A stretch of DNA of 64,000 nucleotides, from NCBI GenBank assembly GCA_963772225.1, contig CAVYWD010000002.1, forward strand, positions 2,108,001-2,172,000. Reading direction: 5' to 3'. The notes beneath the pieces were generated by a model, which was not told the DNA's origin, searched no databases, and was given only the letters and a program-made list of their open reading frames with translations. Positions 23,929 to 33,425 of this stretch are shown here, in pieces (the stretch's first letter is position 1; each line of letters starts with the position of its first letter). The DNA is from CAVYWD01 sp963772225 (GTDB lineage: Bacteria; Myxococcota; Myxococcia; Myxococcales; UBA5297). The position numbers and the translations under genes were made by a program.

Positions 23929-24369
23929 ATGGCCACCCTGCTCGAAACCCTCGCCGCACCCGCCAAGCGCCCGGCGGTCGTCGCCGACTGCGAGCGGCTC
24001 GTCGACGATGAAGTGGCGTCCAAGGGCGGGCTGGGCGGCATCGCCATCAAGGCGGCCTACCGGCTGGTGAAGGGCTTCAAGCCGGGGTTCGTGCACAACG
24101 TGGTCGATGGCATGCTCGATGATTTCTGCAACAACCTGCAGCCCTTGGTGGACGAGGCGCGGGCGCAGAACCGACCCATCGGCGCTCACTTCAACCAGCA
24201 GCGCAGCCGGGTCGCCGACGCCCTGCTCGCCACCACCGACGCGCGCGCGCAGCGCTCCAACCTGGCGGCCATCAAGGCGACCTACGAAAAGCTGCGCGGC
24301 TCCGCCAAGAAGCAGGTCGAGGAGGGCGTGCCCCGGCTCGGCGCGCTCGTCGAGCGCCACGCCGGGTAG
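23929..24369 (+). CDS. DUF6918-like helical protein
   Basis: The product is 146 residues, mostly helical, with no signal peptide or membrane segment. Conserved-looking blocks are PAKRPAVVADCERLVDDEV, LGGIAIKAAYRLVKGFKPGF, VVDGMLDDFCNNLQPL and the C-terminal KKQVEEGVPRLGALVERHAG. From memory this matches a family of small proteins shared by myxobacteria and actinobacteria (DUF6918); the assignment is not checked. The ATG at 23929 follows GGAG about eight bases upstream; longer frames upstream look non-coding. Function is unknown. Confidence 0.7.
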   Translation: MATLLETLAAPAKRPAVVADCERLVDDEVASKGGLGGIAIKAAYRLVKGFKPGFVHNVVDGMLDDFCNNLQPLVDEARAQNRPIGAHFNQQRSRVADALLATTDARAQRSNLAAIKATYEKLRGSAKKQVEEGVPRLGALVERHAG

Positions 24370-24384
24370 CGGCCGAGCACTGCC

Positions 24385-24690
24385 CTAGGGAACGACCGAC
24401 TCCCAGCCGGCGAACCTCGGCGGCCCCATCAGGAACGCGACCGTCTTGCCTCCCTGGGCGTGGGCCTTGTGGAACTGCTCGGACTCCGTCCAGGCCATGA
24501 AGGCAGCCTCGTCCTTCCAGACGGTGTGCGAGGCGTAGAGGCGAGCGCCGTCCTCCTCGGGGCCTCGGAGAAGGTGGAACGACTGAAAGCCCGGCACCTC
24601 CGAGAGGTACGATTTCCGCTCGCGCCACGCGCGCTCGAACTCCTCGGCCGACTCGGGCTTCACCCGAAAGTGGTTCATGGCGATGTACAT
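24385..24690 (-). CDS. Antibiotic biosynthesis monooxygenase (ABM/IsdG-like) domain protein
   Basis: It is a 101-residue single-domain ferredoxin-like protein of the ABM family. It opens with MYIAMNHFRVKPESAEEFER, followed by PGFQSFHLLRGPEE, YASHTVWKDEAAFMAWTESE and FHKAHAQGG, the usual layout of HmoA/IsdG-type monooxygenases or small quinol oxygenases. The His in FHKAH sits where heme-degrading members have their ligand. The substrate cannot be told from sequence. It starts at the ATG at 24690 after GAAGAG, and converges with the DUF6918-like gene, leaving only 15 bp between their stops. Confidence 0.8.
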   Translation of the reverse strand: MYIAMNHFRVKPESAEEFERAWRERKSYLSEVPGFQSFHLLRGPEEDGARLYASHTVWKDEAAFMAWTESEQFHKAHAQGGKTVAFLMGPPRFAGWESVVP

Positions 24691-24823
24691 GGCTCTTCTA
24701 TTAATTCCGCGGTCGCCGCTCCGCCGCTCGCCAATCGCGCCTCCTTGAACTTTCACCCGGCCTCCGGCCTCTTTGGGGCCGTCCTCGACCAGGGTCCTTC
24801 GAGAGGGCGAGCGTACCCCGGCC

Positions 24824-25651
24824 CTAGCGCGCTTCGAGCGAGCGCTCGAGCGCGGCGAACTCTTGAGGGGAGAGCGTCTCCGCCCGGCGCATCGGGTCGA
24901 TCCCCGCGCGCTCCAGCGCCGCGGCGATGGCGGGCGGATCGCCCAGGTCGTCTACCGCGCGCAGCGCGTTGTAGAGCGTCTTGCGCCGCTGGCCAAAGGC
25001 GGCCTTGACCACGCGGACGAACCGCGCCGGATCGCGCACGTCGGCCCGCGGCGTTTCGAGGAAATCGATGCGCACCACCGCGGAGTCCACCTTCGGCGGC
25101 GGATGAAAGGCGCGGGCGGGCACGCGCAGGGCGAGCGACACGTCGGCCCAGGCCTGGAGCAACACCGAGAGCAGGCCGTACTCCCGGCCTCCAGGAGGCG
25201 CCGCGAGCCGCTCGGCGACCTCGCGCTGCAGGAGGAACACCGCTCGCTTCACCGACCCGCGCTGCTCGAGCACCTCGAAGAGGATGGGGCTCGAAAGCTG
25301 GTAAGGCAGGTTCCCGGCCACGACCGGCCGGGCAACCTGGGCGACCTGGGCGAAGTCGAGGCTCGCGGCGTTGGCCGCGACCACCCGGACATTGGCCGGC
25401 AGCGCCGACTCCTCGAGCACCGCCACGAGGTCCCGGTCGCGCTCGATCGCCACGACCGCTGCGCCCGTCGCCGCCAAGGCGCGCGTCAGATGTCCGAGGC
25501 CCGCGCCCAGCTCCACCACGGTGTCTGCCGGCGTCAGCCCGCAGGCCGCCGCGATCCGCTCGAGGATGGCCTCGTCGCCCAGAAAGTTCTGGCCCCAGTC
25601 CTTCTTCGGGCGCAGGCCGCGGCGAGCGAGGATTCTCGCGAGGGGACCCAC
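24824..25651 (-). CDS. rsmA: 16S rRNA (adenine1518-N6/adenine1519-N6)-dimethyltransferase
   Basis: It dimethylates two adjacent adenines in the 3' helix of 16S rRNA, a late step of small-subunit assembly. The 275-residue protein has the N-terminal KKDWGQNFL motif, the SAM site VVELGAGLGHLTRALAATGA, the catalytic VVAGNLPYQLSSPILF box, and PKVDSAVVRI in the C-terminal domain. The GTG start lies directly after the tsaD stop (TGA then GTG), so the two genes are translationally coupled. It is the last gene of the three-gene operon with the response regulator and tsaD. Confidence 0.96.
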   Translation of the reverse strand: MGPLARILARRGLRPKKDWGQNFLGDEAILERIAAACGLTPADTVVELGAGLGHLTRALAATGAAVVAIERDRDLVAVLEESALPANVRVVAANAASLDFAQVAQVARPVVAGNLPYQLSSPILFEVLEQRGSVKRAVFLLQREVAERLAAPPGGREYGLLSVLLQAWADVSLALRVPARAFHPPPKVDSAVVRIDFLETPRADVRDPARFVRVVKAAFGQRRKTLYNALRAVDDLGDPPAIAAALERAGIDPMRRAETLSPQEFAALERSLEAR

Positions 25652-26665
25652 TCATGCGCGGCTCGCCCCGAGGCGCCACGCGGGGTCGGCGCTCAAGGTG
25701 AGCGGCGCGCGCTCGCCGCGCTCCAACGCATGGGTGCCGGCCACGGCGATCATCGCGGCGTTGTCGGTGCAGAGCTTGAGCGGGGGCAAGAGCACGGTGA
25801 GCCCCGCCTCCGCCCCGCGCTCGGCCGCCAGCGCCCTCAGCCGGCTGTTCGCCGCCACGCCGCCGCAGAGGACGAGCTGCTTCAAGCCAAACCGGCGCGC
25901 GGCCCGCACCGCCTTCTTGGTCAGCGGGTCGGCCACCGCCTCCTGAAAGCTCGCGCAGAGGTCCGAGAGCGCCTGGCCCTCGGGCTTCCCGTTTTTGTGG
26001 AGGTGCGTGAGCACCGCGGTCTTCAGCCCCGAGAACGAGAAGTCCAGCTCGGCTCCCTTGATGTGCGCCCGCGGAAAGCGGATGGCCGCCTTGTCCCCGT
26101 TCTGGGCCAGCCGGTCGATCTGCACGCCGCCGGGATACGGGAGCCCGAGCATCTTGGCAACTTTGTCGTAGGCCTCGCCGGCGGCGTCGTCCCGGGTCGA
26201 GCCGAGGAGCCGGTACGTGCCGAAGCCCTCCACCGCGTACAGGCTGGTGTGACCCCCGGAGACGACCAGGCCCAAGAACGGCGGCTCGGGCGGCTCCGCG
26301 AGGAGCCGGATGGCGAGGAGGTGACCCTCGAGGTGGTTCACGCCGACCAGCGGCTTGCCCGCGGCCCAGGCCAGGGATTTGGCCGCCTGGACGCCGACCA
26401 GGAGCGCGCCGATGAGCCCCGGGCCGCTGGTGACGGCGATGGCGTCCAGGTCGGAGAGCCCCACGCCGGCGCAGGTGAGCGCCTCGTCCACCACTGGCAT
26501 CACCTGGACCACGTGGTTGCGCGAGGCGAGCTCGGGCACCACGCCGCCCCAGCGGCGGTGGATGTCGATCTGCGAGGAGACGACGTCGGAGAGCGCGACG
26601 CGCCCGTCGCGCACGACGGCGGCCGCGGTCTCGTCGCAGGAGGTCTCGATGCCTAGGACGAGCAC
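25652..26665 (-). CDS. tsaD: tRNA N6-adenosine threonylcarbamoyltransferase TsaD
   Basis: It is the catalytic subunit that transfers the threonylcarbamoyl group to A37 of ANN-decoding tRNAs. The 337-residue sequence has the N-terminal GIETSCDETAAAVV, the metal-binding VNHLEGH motif (two His), LVVSGGHTSLY, and the ASKH-fold segment LVLCGGVAANSRLR. Length is typical. It begins one base after the stop of the REC-PATAN-TPR gene and runs directly into rsmA, so the three are one operon. TsaB, TsaE and TsaC are not in the window. Confidence 0.97.
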   Translation of the reverse strand: MLVLGIETSCDETAAAVVRDGRVALSDVVSSQIDIHRRWGGVVPELASRNHVVQVMPVVDEALTCAGVGLSDLDAIAVTSGPGLIGALLVGVQAAKSLAWAAGKPLVGVNHLEGHLLAIRLLAEPPEPPFLGLVVSGGHTSLYAVEGFGTYRLLGSTRDDAAGEAYDKVAKMLGLPYPGGVQIDRLAQNGDKAAIRFPRAHIKGAELDFSFSGLKTAVLTHLHKNGKPEGQALSDLCASFQEAVADPLTKKAVRAARRFGLKQLVLCGGVAANSRLRALAAERGAEAGLTVLLPPLKLCTDNAAMIAVAGTHALERGERAPLTLSADPAWRLGASRA

Positions 26666-26666
26666 G

Positions 26667-28889
26667 TCACCTCAGGTTCTCGAGGATGGAGCGCACTTCG
26701 TCGGCATACTCTCCATGAGGGGCGATGGACAAGTAGGCGTTGTAGGCCTTCACGGCGTCGGCGTTCCGGTTGAGCGTCTGATAGGCCGCTCCCAGCGTGA
26801 CCTGGCCTCGCGCATCCTTCGGGTTGACGGCGAGGCCCTTCTCCAAAAATGCGGCCGCCTTCGCCGGCTCCCGGTCGACGAGCGCGATGCCCAGGCCGAT
26901 GAGCGCCTCGCTGCCGTTGGGCCGAACGGCGAGCGCCCGGCCGAAGTCCGCGGCCGCGGCGCCGACGCGGTTCGCCTTGACCTTCTCGTAGCCCGAAGCG
27001 ACGAGTCGCGCGTAGTCCGAATCGGCGCCCGCCTTCCTCGAAGCGGCCCCACCGGCGCGCGCCTCCGGCGGTCGGCCCGCCTTCTCGCTGTCCGGCGCCT
27101 CCGCGACGGCGAGGCCGTGCGCGGGCTCCGGGGATGAAGGCTCTGCCAGAGGGTCCCTTTCGGCAACCATCAGCGAAAGTGGCTCGTCTCCCGATTCCGC
27201 TGCGGGCTCCGGAGTCGGACCAGCGGCCGGCGTGGCAACGGGCGTCGCGGCGGCGACGACAAGTTCCCCGGGGCGCGCCGGCTTCGGCGGCTGGAGACGC
27301 TGGTAGCCGATAGCGGCGCCCAGCAGGGCGATCGCGACCGCCGCCAAGGCGACGAGCGGGGCGGACGAGCGGCGAGAAGCCGGCGCCGACTCCTCGCGGG
27401 CCTCTTCCAGCGGCGCCGATTCGAGCTCGAGGTCCTCGTCGCTCACGGCCTGCGCGGCCTCAGGCTCAGGCTCGGGCTCGAACGGCTTGGCTGCGGCTCC
27501 TCCGACGAGCACCGCGGGCGCCGCCGGAGCAGGGGTCTCGGGGGCCGACGCAGGCGCGGACCCGGGAGCGCTCGGCGCACGCCCGAAGAAGATGTCCGCC
27601 GGCGTGGGACCGGGCGAAGGCGCGCTCGAGTTCGTGGCGAGCTCGGCTTTGGCGACGCTCTGTCCATTCGCAGCCGGCTCGCTGAACCAGCCTTCCGCGG
27701 GCGGCAGCGCGGGCGGCAGCGCGGGCGGTGCCGCGGGCGCGCTGGCGGCCCCTTGCCTCTGGGCGCCCAGGGGTGGCGGCAACGCGCGCGACCGGCCGTG
27801 CTGAGGGTGAAAGAAGATGACCGTGGCCCGCGGCGTGCGCGGCGCCGAGACGAGCGGAGCGGCCGGCCCGGGCGAAGGCGCCGGCGGCGACTCGGGAGGT
27901 GCGCCGGGAGGCGACGCCGAGGCATCCGGGAGCTCGCTCGAAGGCTCGCCCGCTTCGCGAATGAACCCTTCAAAATAGAGCTTGCAGAGAAACTCCAGGG
28001 CGGCGAGCGCGTCGAGGCTCGCGTCGTCGACCACCTGCTCGAGGGTCCGCTTCCCGTCCAGGAGCCGAAGCAGGCCGTTGACCTCGTCGGGGACCTCGGC
28101 CAGGTGCTCCGAGAGCTGGCGGTCGTCGACCTCCAACACCGACGAGAGCGGCGGGAGCTGCTCGAGCAGCCGACCCCACTCGTCGACGCGGTGCAGGCTG
28201 TCGGCGAGCAGAGCCTGGGTGGGCTGGGCAATCTGCTCGGGGCGGTCGCAGGGGACGTAATCGACGGCGAAAGTGCCGCCCGAGACGCGCAGGAGCCGGT
28301 CGAACGCCAGGGCGCCCGAAAGCTTGCCACACTCGGCGTCGACGAGCTTGCCGCCGCGAAAGTAGAGGTGCCCGTCCCGGCCCGCGGCGCTCAAGTGGAC
28401 GGCGCCGGTCTTGAGACCCGCATCGAAAACCTGGACCAGGTCCAGAAGCCCCAGGTCCGCGAGGTCGCCGGAAGCGACTCTGCCCTGGGCGCTCTCCCGC
28501 GCGAGCCGCTCCTTCTCGCGCTTGCCCAATAAGAGTTTCACGCGCGTGACGAGCTCCCGGATGAACAGCGGTTTGCTGAGGTAATCCTCGACGCCCAGCT
28601 CCAGACCCTTGCGCTGGTCGTCGACCGACTTCTGGGGCGTGAGAAAGATGAAAGGCAGCTCGCGGGTCGCCTCTTCGGCCTTGAGCCTCTTGCAGAGCTC
28701 GAAGCCGTCGAGCCGAGGCATCTGGACGTCGCTGACAACGAGGTCCGCCGCGCAGGTCTTGACCTTCTCCAGCGCGTCGAGCCCGTCGACCGCGGTGGTC
28801 ACCGCGAAGCCGGCTTGCCGCAGGGACACTTCCATGACCCGGAGGCTGTGTGGGTCGGCGTCGACGAGCAGGAGATTCCGCTTAGCCAC
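26667..28889 (-). CDS. Response regulator with PATAN domain, transmembrane segment and TPRs
   Basis: The product is 740 residues. Order: a receiver domain (1-about 125) with the Asp in LVVSDVQMPRLDG, Thr in FLTPQK and Lys in LSKPLF; a PATAN/DUF4388 domain (about 140-240; VHLSAAGRDGHLYFRGGKLVDAECG in part); a helical domain (to about 320) that resembles the winged-helix that follows PATAN; a Pro/Ala/Glu-rich linker; one hydrophobic segment at about 510-530 (APLVALAAVAIALLGAAIGY); another linker; and a C-terminal TPR block (about 633-740) with ADFGRALAVRPNGSEALIGL and VTLGAAYQTLNRNADA. A receiver at the N-terminus with a later membrane span puts the TPRs in the periplasm, which would let a cytosolic phosphorylation signal reach the envelope. 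That last point is inference. It heads the operon with tsaD and rsmA. Confidence 0.85.
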   Translation of the reverse strand: MAKRNLLLVDADPHSLRVMEVSLRQAGFAVTTAVDGLDALEKVKTCAADLVVSDVQMPRLDGFELCKRLKAEEATRELPFIFLTPQKSVDDQRKGLELGVEDYLSKPLFIRELVTRVKLLLGKREKERLARESAQGRVASGDLADLGLLDLVQVFDAGLKTGAVHLSAAGRDGHLYFRGGKLVDAECGKLSGALAFDRLLRVSGGTFAVDYVPCDRPEQIAQPTQALLADSLHRVDEWGRLLEQLPPLSSVLEVDDRQLSEHLAEVPDEVNGLLRLLDGKRTLEQVVDDASLDALAALEFLCKLYFEGFIREAGEPSSELPDASASPPGAPPESPPAPSPGPAAPLVSAPRTPRATVIFFHPQHGRSRALPPPLGAQRQGAASAPAAPPALPPALPPAEGWFSEPAANGQSVAKAELATNSSAPSPGPTPADIFFGRAPSAPGSAPASAPETPAPAAPAVLVGGAAAKPFEPEPEPEAAQAVSDEDLELESAPLEEAREESAPASRRSSAPLVALAAVAIALLGAAIGYQRLQPPKPARPGELVVAAATPVATPAAGPTPEPAAESGDEPLSLMVAERDPLAEPSSPEPAHGLAVAEAPDSEKAGRPPEARAGGAASRKAGADSDYARLVASGYEKVKANRVGAAAADFGRALAVRPNGSEALIGLGIALVDREPAKAAAFLEKGLAVNPKDARGQVTLGAAYQTLNRNADAVKAYNAYLSIAPHGEYADEVRSILENLR

Positions 28890-29092
28890 GAAAGCGCTCC
28901 GTGGAAGGTGAGCGTCGACGCTTAGCCTCGGAGCACCCGAGGAATCGTTCGATGGATTTGCCGGGTGATGTTTCCCTCGGCCCCCTCCGGTGTCAACCCC
29001 TGGTCGGCGCTCCCCTCACCCCATTCCGCTCGCCACCGGGGCCGTCGCCCAGACCCCTCTAGAGGCTCCGGGCGCCTCGGGAGATGCGCCGA
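28890..29092. other. Intergenic gap between the PATAN/J-domain gene and the receiver gene
   Basis: This 203-bp gap lies between two minus-strand genes. I see no ORF of substance and no clear terminator. Confidence 0.4.
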
Positions 29093-32000
29093 TCAGCCGA
29101 ACAGCCCCTTCTTCCCGCCCAGCGGCTTCTTGCGGCGCATCTCGATGAGCCGGAGCTCAGTGGAGGCCTCGGCGTTCTTCGGGTTCGAGTGCACCGCGGA
29201 GCGGAAGAGCCTCTCGGCCTTGTCCAAGTCTCCCTCGACGCGCGCGATGACCCCCAGAGAATACGACGCCCGGTCGCACGTGGCGTCCATCTTGAGAGCC
29301 TGCTCCAGCATGCGCTTCACGCCGGCGAGGTTCGTGCGCTGCTCCGGGTCGAGGTAGATGGACCAGGCCTCCTGCGCCAGGTGGCCCGCGTTCTTGCTGA
29401 TGGCGAACGCCCGCCCGTAGAGCTCGGCGGCGTGGGCGAACTCCTTCTTGCGCAGCGCGGCCTCGGCCTGCTTCTCGAGGGCCTCGACCTCGTCGCCGCG
29501 GACCTTGGTGGCGGCCGTGCCGTCGACCTGCTGCAGGTACGCGGCGCGCCGGGCGTCGTCGATGAGCGCGTCTTGGGCCTCGGTGAGTGCGTCGAAGACG
29601 TCGCGCACCTTGGCCGAGAGGTGCCCCAGGACGGACGGCAGGCGGTCCGGGTGGAAGACCATGGCCGCGGATAGGAAGGCGCTCTTGACCTGCTCGGCGC
29701 TGGCGGTTCGCTGAAGGCCCAGCCGTGTGAAGTAGTCCTCCCTGGCGATGGACGCCGCCCGCGCCTCGATGCGCGCGGCCAGGGCCTGATGCTCTTCCGA
29801 GAGCTGCTCGGGCCCGGGTGCGGCAGGCTCAGCGGCCGCCGCCTCGCGGGAGGCTTTGGGCTGCGCGGGCCGGGGCAGCGCGCCCAGGTTGTCGAAGGCG
29901 CGCCGGAGCAGCCTCTGCCGGCGCAGCTTGTCCTCATCGTTCAAGTCGTCATCCTCTCCTATTGGCGGTTCCAGCTCCGCTCCCTCGGCGCTTGCCGAGG
30001 CGGGGCCCGCGGGGAGCTTGTCGCCCAGCGCCGCGTTCCATTCCATGCCATCGGTCTGGTGCCGCCCGAGGGGCGGCGGCGCCTCGTCCGCCTCGGGAGG
30101 CGACATCCACGGGCTCGCCTCCAAGCCGAGCGCATCCGGCGGGACCTCGGCGCCGGCCAAGACCGGATCCGAGAGGTCCGACAGGTCGACCGGATTCTCC
30201 AGGGGCCGCGCGAACGGATGCGGATCGAGCGCCGAGTCCGGGTCACTGCCCGAAAACGACTCGATGGCCGAGGCCAGGTCGCCGCGATGCCGGTCGTGCG
30301 GAGAGCCGAATAGATCGACGGCCGGCCCGTCGGGCAGGCCGACGTTCTCGGTCAGCGACACCGCCTGATCCAGGTAGCCGCTTCCCACGACGTCGGCGCC
30401 CTCCACGGGGCCAGGCACCGGCGGCTCCGAAACGGGACGATCCGGCGCGACGACCTCCCCGTTGCCCAGCGCGATGGGCGGCGGGGGCTCGAATTCCAGG
30501 GTCTCGAAGACCGAGCCCGGTGCCGGCGCGGCCTCGGGCGAAGCGCTCTCGGCCTCCTCCGGCGGCGCGCTCAATGCCGAGGCGGCGGAAGGGCGCTTGC
30601 CCGCCTGAGCCAGGTCGGCGCGCAGCGCCTCGAGCACCTCGGGGGCGGGGGACGAGTCGGGCGGCAACGGCTCGATCATGTCCTCGACGTTGAGGTCGAT
30701 GGTCAGCGGGGCCGAGCGCGCCTCGGGCTCTTGTCCACCGAGACCCTGCGGCTCCTCGGTCGACACACCGAGGAGAGGCTCGGACTCATCGGCGACCGGC
30801 GCTGGCGGCAAAGCGTCCCTCAGGGCCAGCGCGAGCTCGCGCCCCTCGGCGCGGCGCGCCAGGCGCTCTTCCTCGGCGCTCTGGCGGGCGTGGGCGAGCC
30901 GCTCGCGCTCCGCCGAATCCTCTTCCTCGGAGCGCATGCGAACCACCGCGCCCAAGTCCTCCAAGTCCTCGCCCTCTGGCACGGGCTCAACCAGCTCCAA
31001 ATCCTGGCCGTCGAGCGTCGGGGCCTCCTCGGCGCGCGCAACCTCCGCAGAAGGCTCGGGCTCCGGCGCGGGCGCCTCGATCAGGTCCGCGTCTTCGATC
31101 TCCACCGGCTCGGTCAGCGGGATGGGAGCGACGACGGGCGCGCTTGCGGGCTCGGGCTCGGGCTCGGGCTCGAGCGCGGTCGCAGGCGTAGGCGTAGGCG
31201 CGAACTCGGGCGTAGGCGCGAGCTCGGGCGCGGCGGCGAAAAGCTGCGCCTCGTGCGGAAGGGGCTCCTGCGGCGCAGTGGCAACGAGCGCGGGCGGCGC
31301 GGATTCGCCGACCAATGCCGCCGGCTCGGCCGGCGCCTCCTCGGCGCGGCGGCGCTCGGCCTGCCGGGCGAGAAGCTCGCGCGCCTCGGCCTCGAGCCGC
31401 TCGGCCGCGAGGGCGCGCTTTCGCGCGAGTTCCTGCGAGGCGCTGGACGCGGCCTGGCGCGCGAAGGCGAGCTCCTGGGCCTGCTGCTGGGCCTGCGCCT
31501 CGGCCTCGGCGGCGCGCGCCGCCTGCTCGGCGCGCCGGCGCTCGGCCTCCTCGCGCTCTCGGGCTTCGCGCTCCTCGCGCTCCTTCTTCTCGGCGAGCTC
31601 GCGGGCCAGGCGCTCGGCCGAAAGGCGCGCTTCCTCCATGGCGTTGCGGGCGAATTCTTCGGCCTCGATTCGCTCGCGCTCGGCCCGCTCTGCGCGGGCC
31701 TGGGCCTGCTCCTCCTCGACGCGGGCCTGTTCCTCGGCGCTCTTGCGCGCCGACTCGAGCAGAGACTCGGCCTCGACGCGCGCCGCCTGGGCGCGGTCCT
31801 GGGCAACGCGAGCGCGCTCTTCGAGATCGGTGCCCTGCTTGCGCAGCTCCTCCGCCTCGGCGCGCATCCTCGCAAGCGCTTGCTCGGTCTGGTCGAGCTC
31901 TCGCCGCAGCGCCTGCGCCCGCGCGCGGTGAGCCTCGGCCTCTGCGAGGCAGCGCCGCTCCTCGTCCGAAGCGCCGCGGACGGTGGACGTCTCGAGCTCC

Positions 32001-33346
32001 TCCAGCGCCGCTCGGCTTTCGGCGGCGACGCGGGCGCGCTCCTGCTCCGCCTCCTGGCGGGCCTCGGCCGCGATCCGCTCCGCCTCGTCCTGGGCAGCGG
32101 CCAGGCGGGCCTGCTTCTGGCCGAGGTCGTCCTCGGCCGCCTGCCGCGCCTGGCGCTCGCTGGCAAGCCTGGCCTGCGCCTCGGCGAGGGCCTGCTCAGC
32201 CAGAGACACCTCGGAAGCGGCGCTGTCGAGCTCACCCTTCGCGACGGCTTTGGCTTCCTCCACCAGCCGCTCGCGGATGCGCGCGGCCTTCTCGCCCGCG
32301 TCGCGCTGGATCTCGTCGACGAGGGCCTCGGTCTCTTTTCGGAGGCGGATCCGCTCGGCGACGGCCTGCTCCAGCGCCTCGCGCGCCTTGGCCTCGGCCT
32401 CGGCGGCCGCCTGCTCTTGCGCGCGGCGCCGCTCCTCTTCGGTCTTCTGGGAGCGGGCCTCCTCTTCGAGGCGAGAGCGGAGCTCGAAGGCCTTGCGCCG
32501 CTGCGCCTCGACCTGGGCGCGGGCCTCTTCTTCGTGCGCGCGGGCGGCGGCCTCGGCCTGGGCCCGGGCCTCCTCGACCCGGCGCCGAGCCTCTTCTTCG
32601 GCTTTGGCGCGCGCCTCGGGGCGCGGGTCGAATGGCTCGGCCGCGCCCAGGGCGAGCGCGGTGGCCGCGAGCCATCGGGCCTTTGGCGCCGGGAGCCTTT
32701 GGGCCTCGAGGTCCTCGGGGATGCCGCCCTCGCGCAGCGCCTCGAGCGCGGCGCGCTCCTCAGGCGCCAGGTGGAGCGACGCGAGCAGCGGCTCGGAGCC
32801 CTCGCGGAGCTTGAGCAAATTCGCGCCCAGGTCGGCGAGGAGCCCGAGCACCAGCGCCTCGGCGGCCGGGGCGGCCATGGCCACTGACACCGCCCACTCG
32901 GCGGAGAGCGCGACCGGGCCCGCCCACGCCGGCAGCGGCTGCTCTTTGAACTCCCACGCGCCGTCCTTCAGCGCCGCCAGCGCGCGCAGGTGCTCGACGA
33001 GCTGCATGCGCAGGCCCTCGGCCAGGCCGGCCTCGTCGAGGGCCTTCGCCTCCAGCAGCACCTCGGCCAGCGGGCGCCCCTTCTCGAGCTGAGGCAGAGC
33101 GCGGTCGAAGGCCTCGAGGTCGACCAATCCGTACTGGACGAGCACCTGGCCCAGCGGCCGATAGCCGACGGTGACCTGCGCGAAACACGGCGCGCCACCG
33201 CGGAGGAAGAGACGGCTGGTGCCGCCTCCCGCTTCGATGGAAAGCAGCCCCGTGACGGAGCGCGAGCGCGCCGCCAACAACAGGGCGGCCAAGGGCCGCT
33301 CATTCAGACGTCCACGGGTGAGTTCGAGCTCGGCTGGATCGCGCAT
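29093..33346 (-). CDS. Giant PATAN / coiled-coil / J-domain / TPR protein
   Basis: The product is 1417 residues. The N-terminal about 240 residues contain a PATAN/DUF4388 domain (RPLAALLLAARSRSVTGLLS, RLFLRGGAPCFAQV) and a helical extension. A very long Ala/Glu/Arg coiled coil follows (about 245-660), full of EEARAQ and AEERRRAE repeats. An acidic, Pro-rich disordered stretch follows (about 660-1130). Near the C-terminus is a J domain (about 1200-1275): YFTRLGLQRTASAEQVKSAF, the HPD motif in MVFHPDRLPS, then QDALIDDARRAAYLQQ. TPR-like helices run to the end. HPD shows it can stimulate an Hsp70. PATAN domains in myxobacteria are linked to polarity and motility signalling, so a scaffold that recruits DnaK to a complex is a fair inference, but no more. 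It is 79 bp downstream of trmL on the same strand. Confidence 0.82.
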   Translation of the reverse strand: MRDPAELELTRGRLNERPLAALLLAARSRSVTGLLSIEAGGGTSRLFLRGGAPCFAQVTVGYRPLGQVLVQYGLVDLEAFDRALPQLEKGRPLAEVLLEAKALDEAGLAEGLRMQLVEHLRALAALKDGAWEFKEQPLPAWAGPVALSAEWAVSVAMAAPAAEALVLGLLADLGANLLKLREGSEPLLASLHLAPEERAALEALREGGIPEDLEAQRLPAPKARWLAATALALGAAEPFDPRPEARAKAEEEARRRVEEARAQAEAAARAHEEEARAQVEAQRRKAFELRSRLEEEARSQKTEEERRRAQEQAAAEAEAKAREALEQAVAERIRLRKETEALVDEIQRDAGEKAARIRERLVEEAKAVAKGELDSAASEVSLAEQALAEAQARLASERQARQAAEDDLGQKQARLAAAQDEAERIAAEARQEAEQERARVAAESRAALEELETSTVRGASDEERRCLAEAEAHRARAQALRRELDQTEQALARMRAEAEELRKQGTDLEERARVAQDRAQAARVEAESLLESARKSAEEQARVEEEQAQARAERAERERIEAEEFARNAMEEARLSAERLARELAEKKEREEREAREREEAERRRAEQAARAAEAEAQAQQQAQELAFARQAASSASQELARKRALAAERLEAEARELLARQAERRRAEEAPAEPAALVGESAPPALVATAPQEPLPHEAQLFAAAPELAPTPEFAPTPTPATALEPEPEPEPASAPVVAPIPLTEPVEIEDADLIEAPAPEPEPSAEVARAEEAPTLDGQDLELVEPVPEGEDLEDLGAVVRMRSEEEDSAERERLAHARQSAEEERLARRAEGRELALALRDALPPAPVADESEPLLGVSTEEPQGLGGQEPEARSAPLTIDLNVEDMIEPLPPDSSPAPEVLEALRADLAQAGKRPSAASALSAPPEEAESASPEAAPAPGSVFETLEFEPPPPIALGNGEVVAPDRPVSEPPVPGPVEGADVVGSGYLDQAVSLTENVGLPDGPAVDLFGSPHDRHRGDLASAIESFSGSDPDSALDPHPFARPLENPVDLSDLSDPVLAGAEVPPDALGLEASPWMSPPEADEAPPPLGRHQTDGMEWNAALGDKLPAGPASASAEGAELEPPIGEDDDLNDEDKLRRQRLLRRAFDNLGALPRPAQPKASREAAAAEPAAPGPEQLSEEHQALAARIEARAASIAREDYFTRLGLQRTASAEQVKSAFLSAAMVFHPDRLPSVLGHLSAKVRDVFDALTEAQDALIDDARRAAYLQQVDGTAATKVRGDEVEALEKQAEAALRKKEFAHAAELYGRAFAISKNAGHLAQEAWSIYLDPEQRTNLAGVKRMLEQALKMDATCDRASYSLGVIARVEGDLDKAERLFRSAVHSNPKNAEASTELRLIEMRRKKPLGGKKGLFG

Positions 33347-33425
33347 GTTCCTCTTAGCTTACCTGCGGCATCAGAGCGAAGCAAAAACGCAAACCCCTCG
33401 AAATCACGACTGACCGGAGCCCAAC

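Noticed and set aside
27700..27745. 12-bp repeats (ggcagcgcgggc) as a separate element
   Set aside because: They encode the Pro/Ala linker of the receiver-PATAN-TPR protein and are ordinary low-complexity coding sequence.
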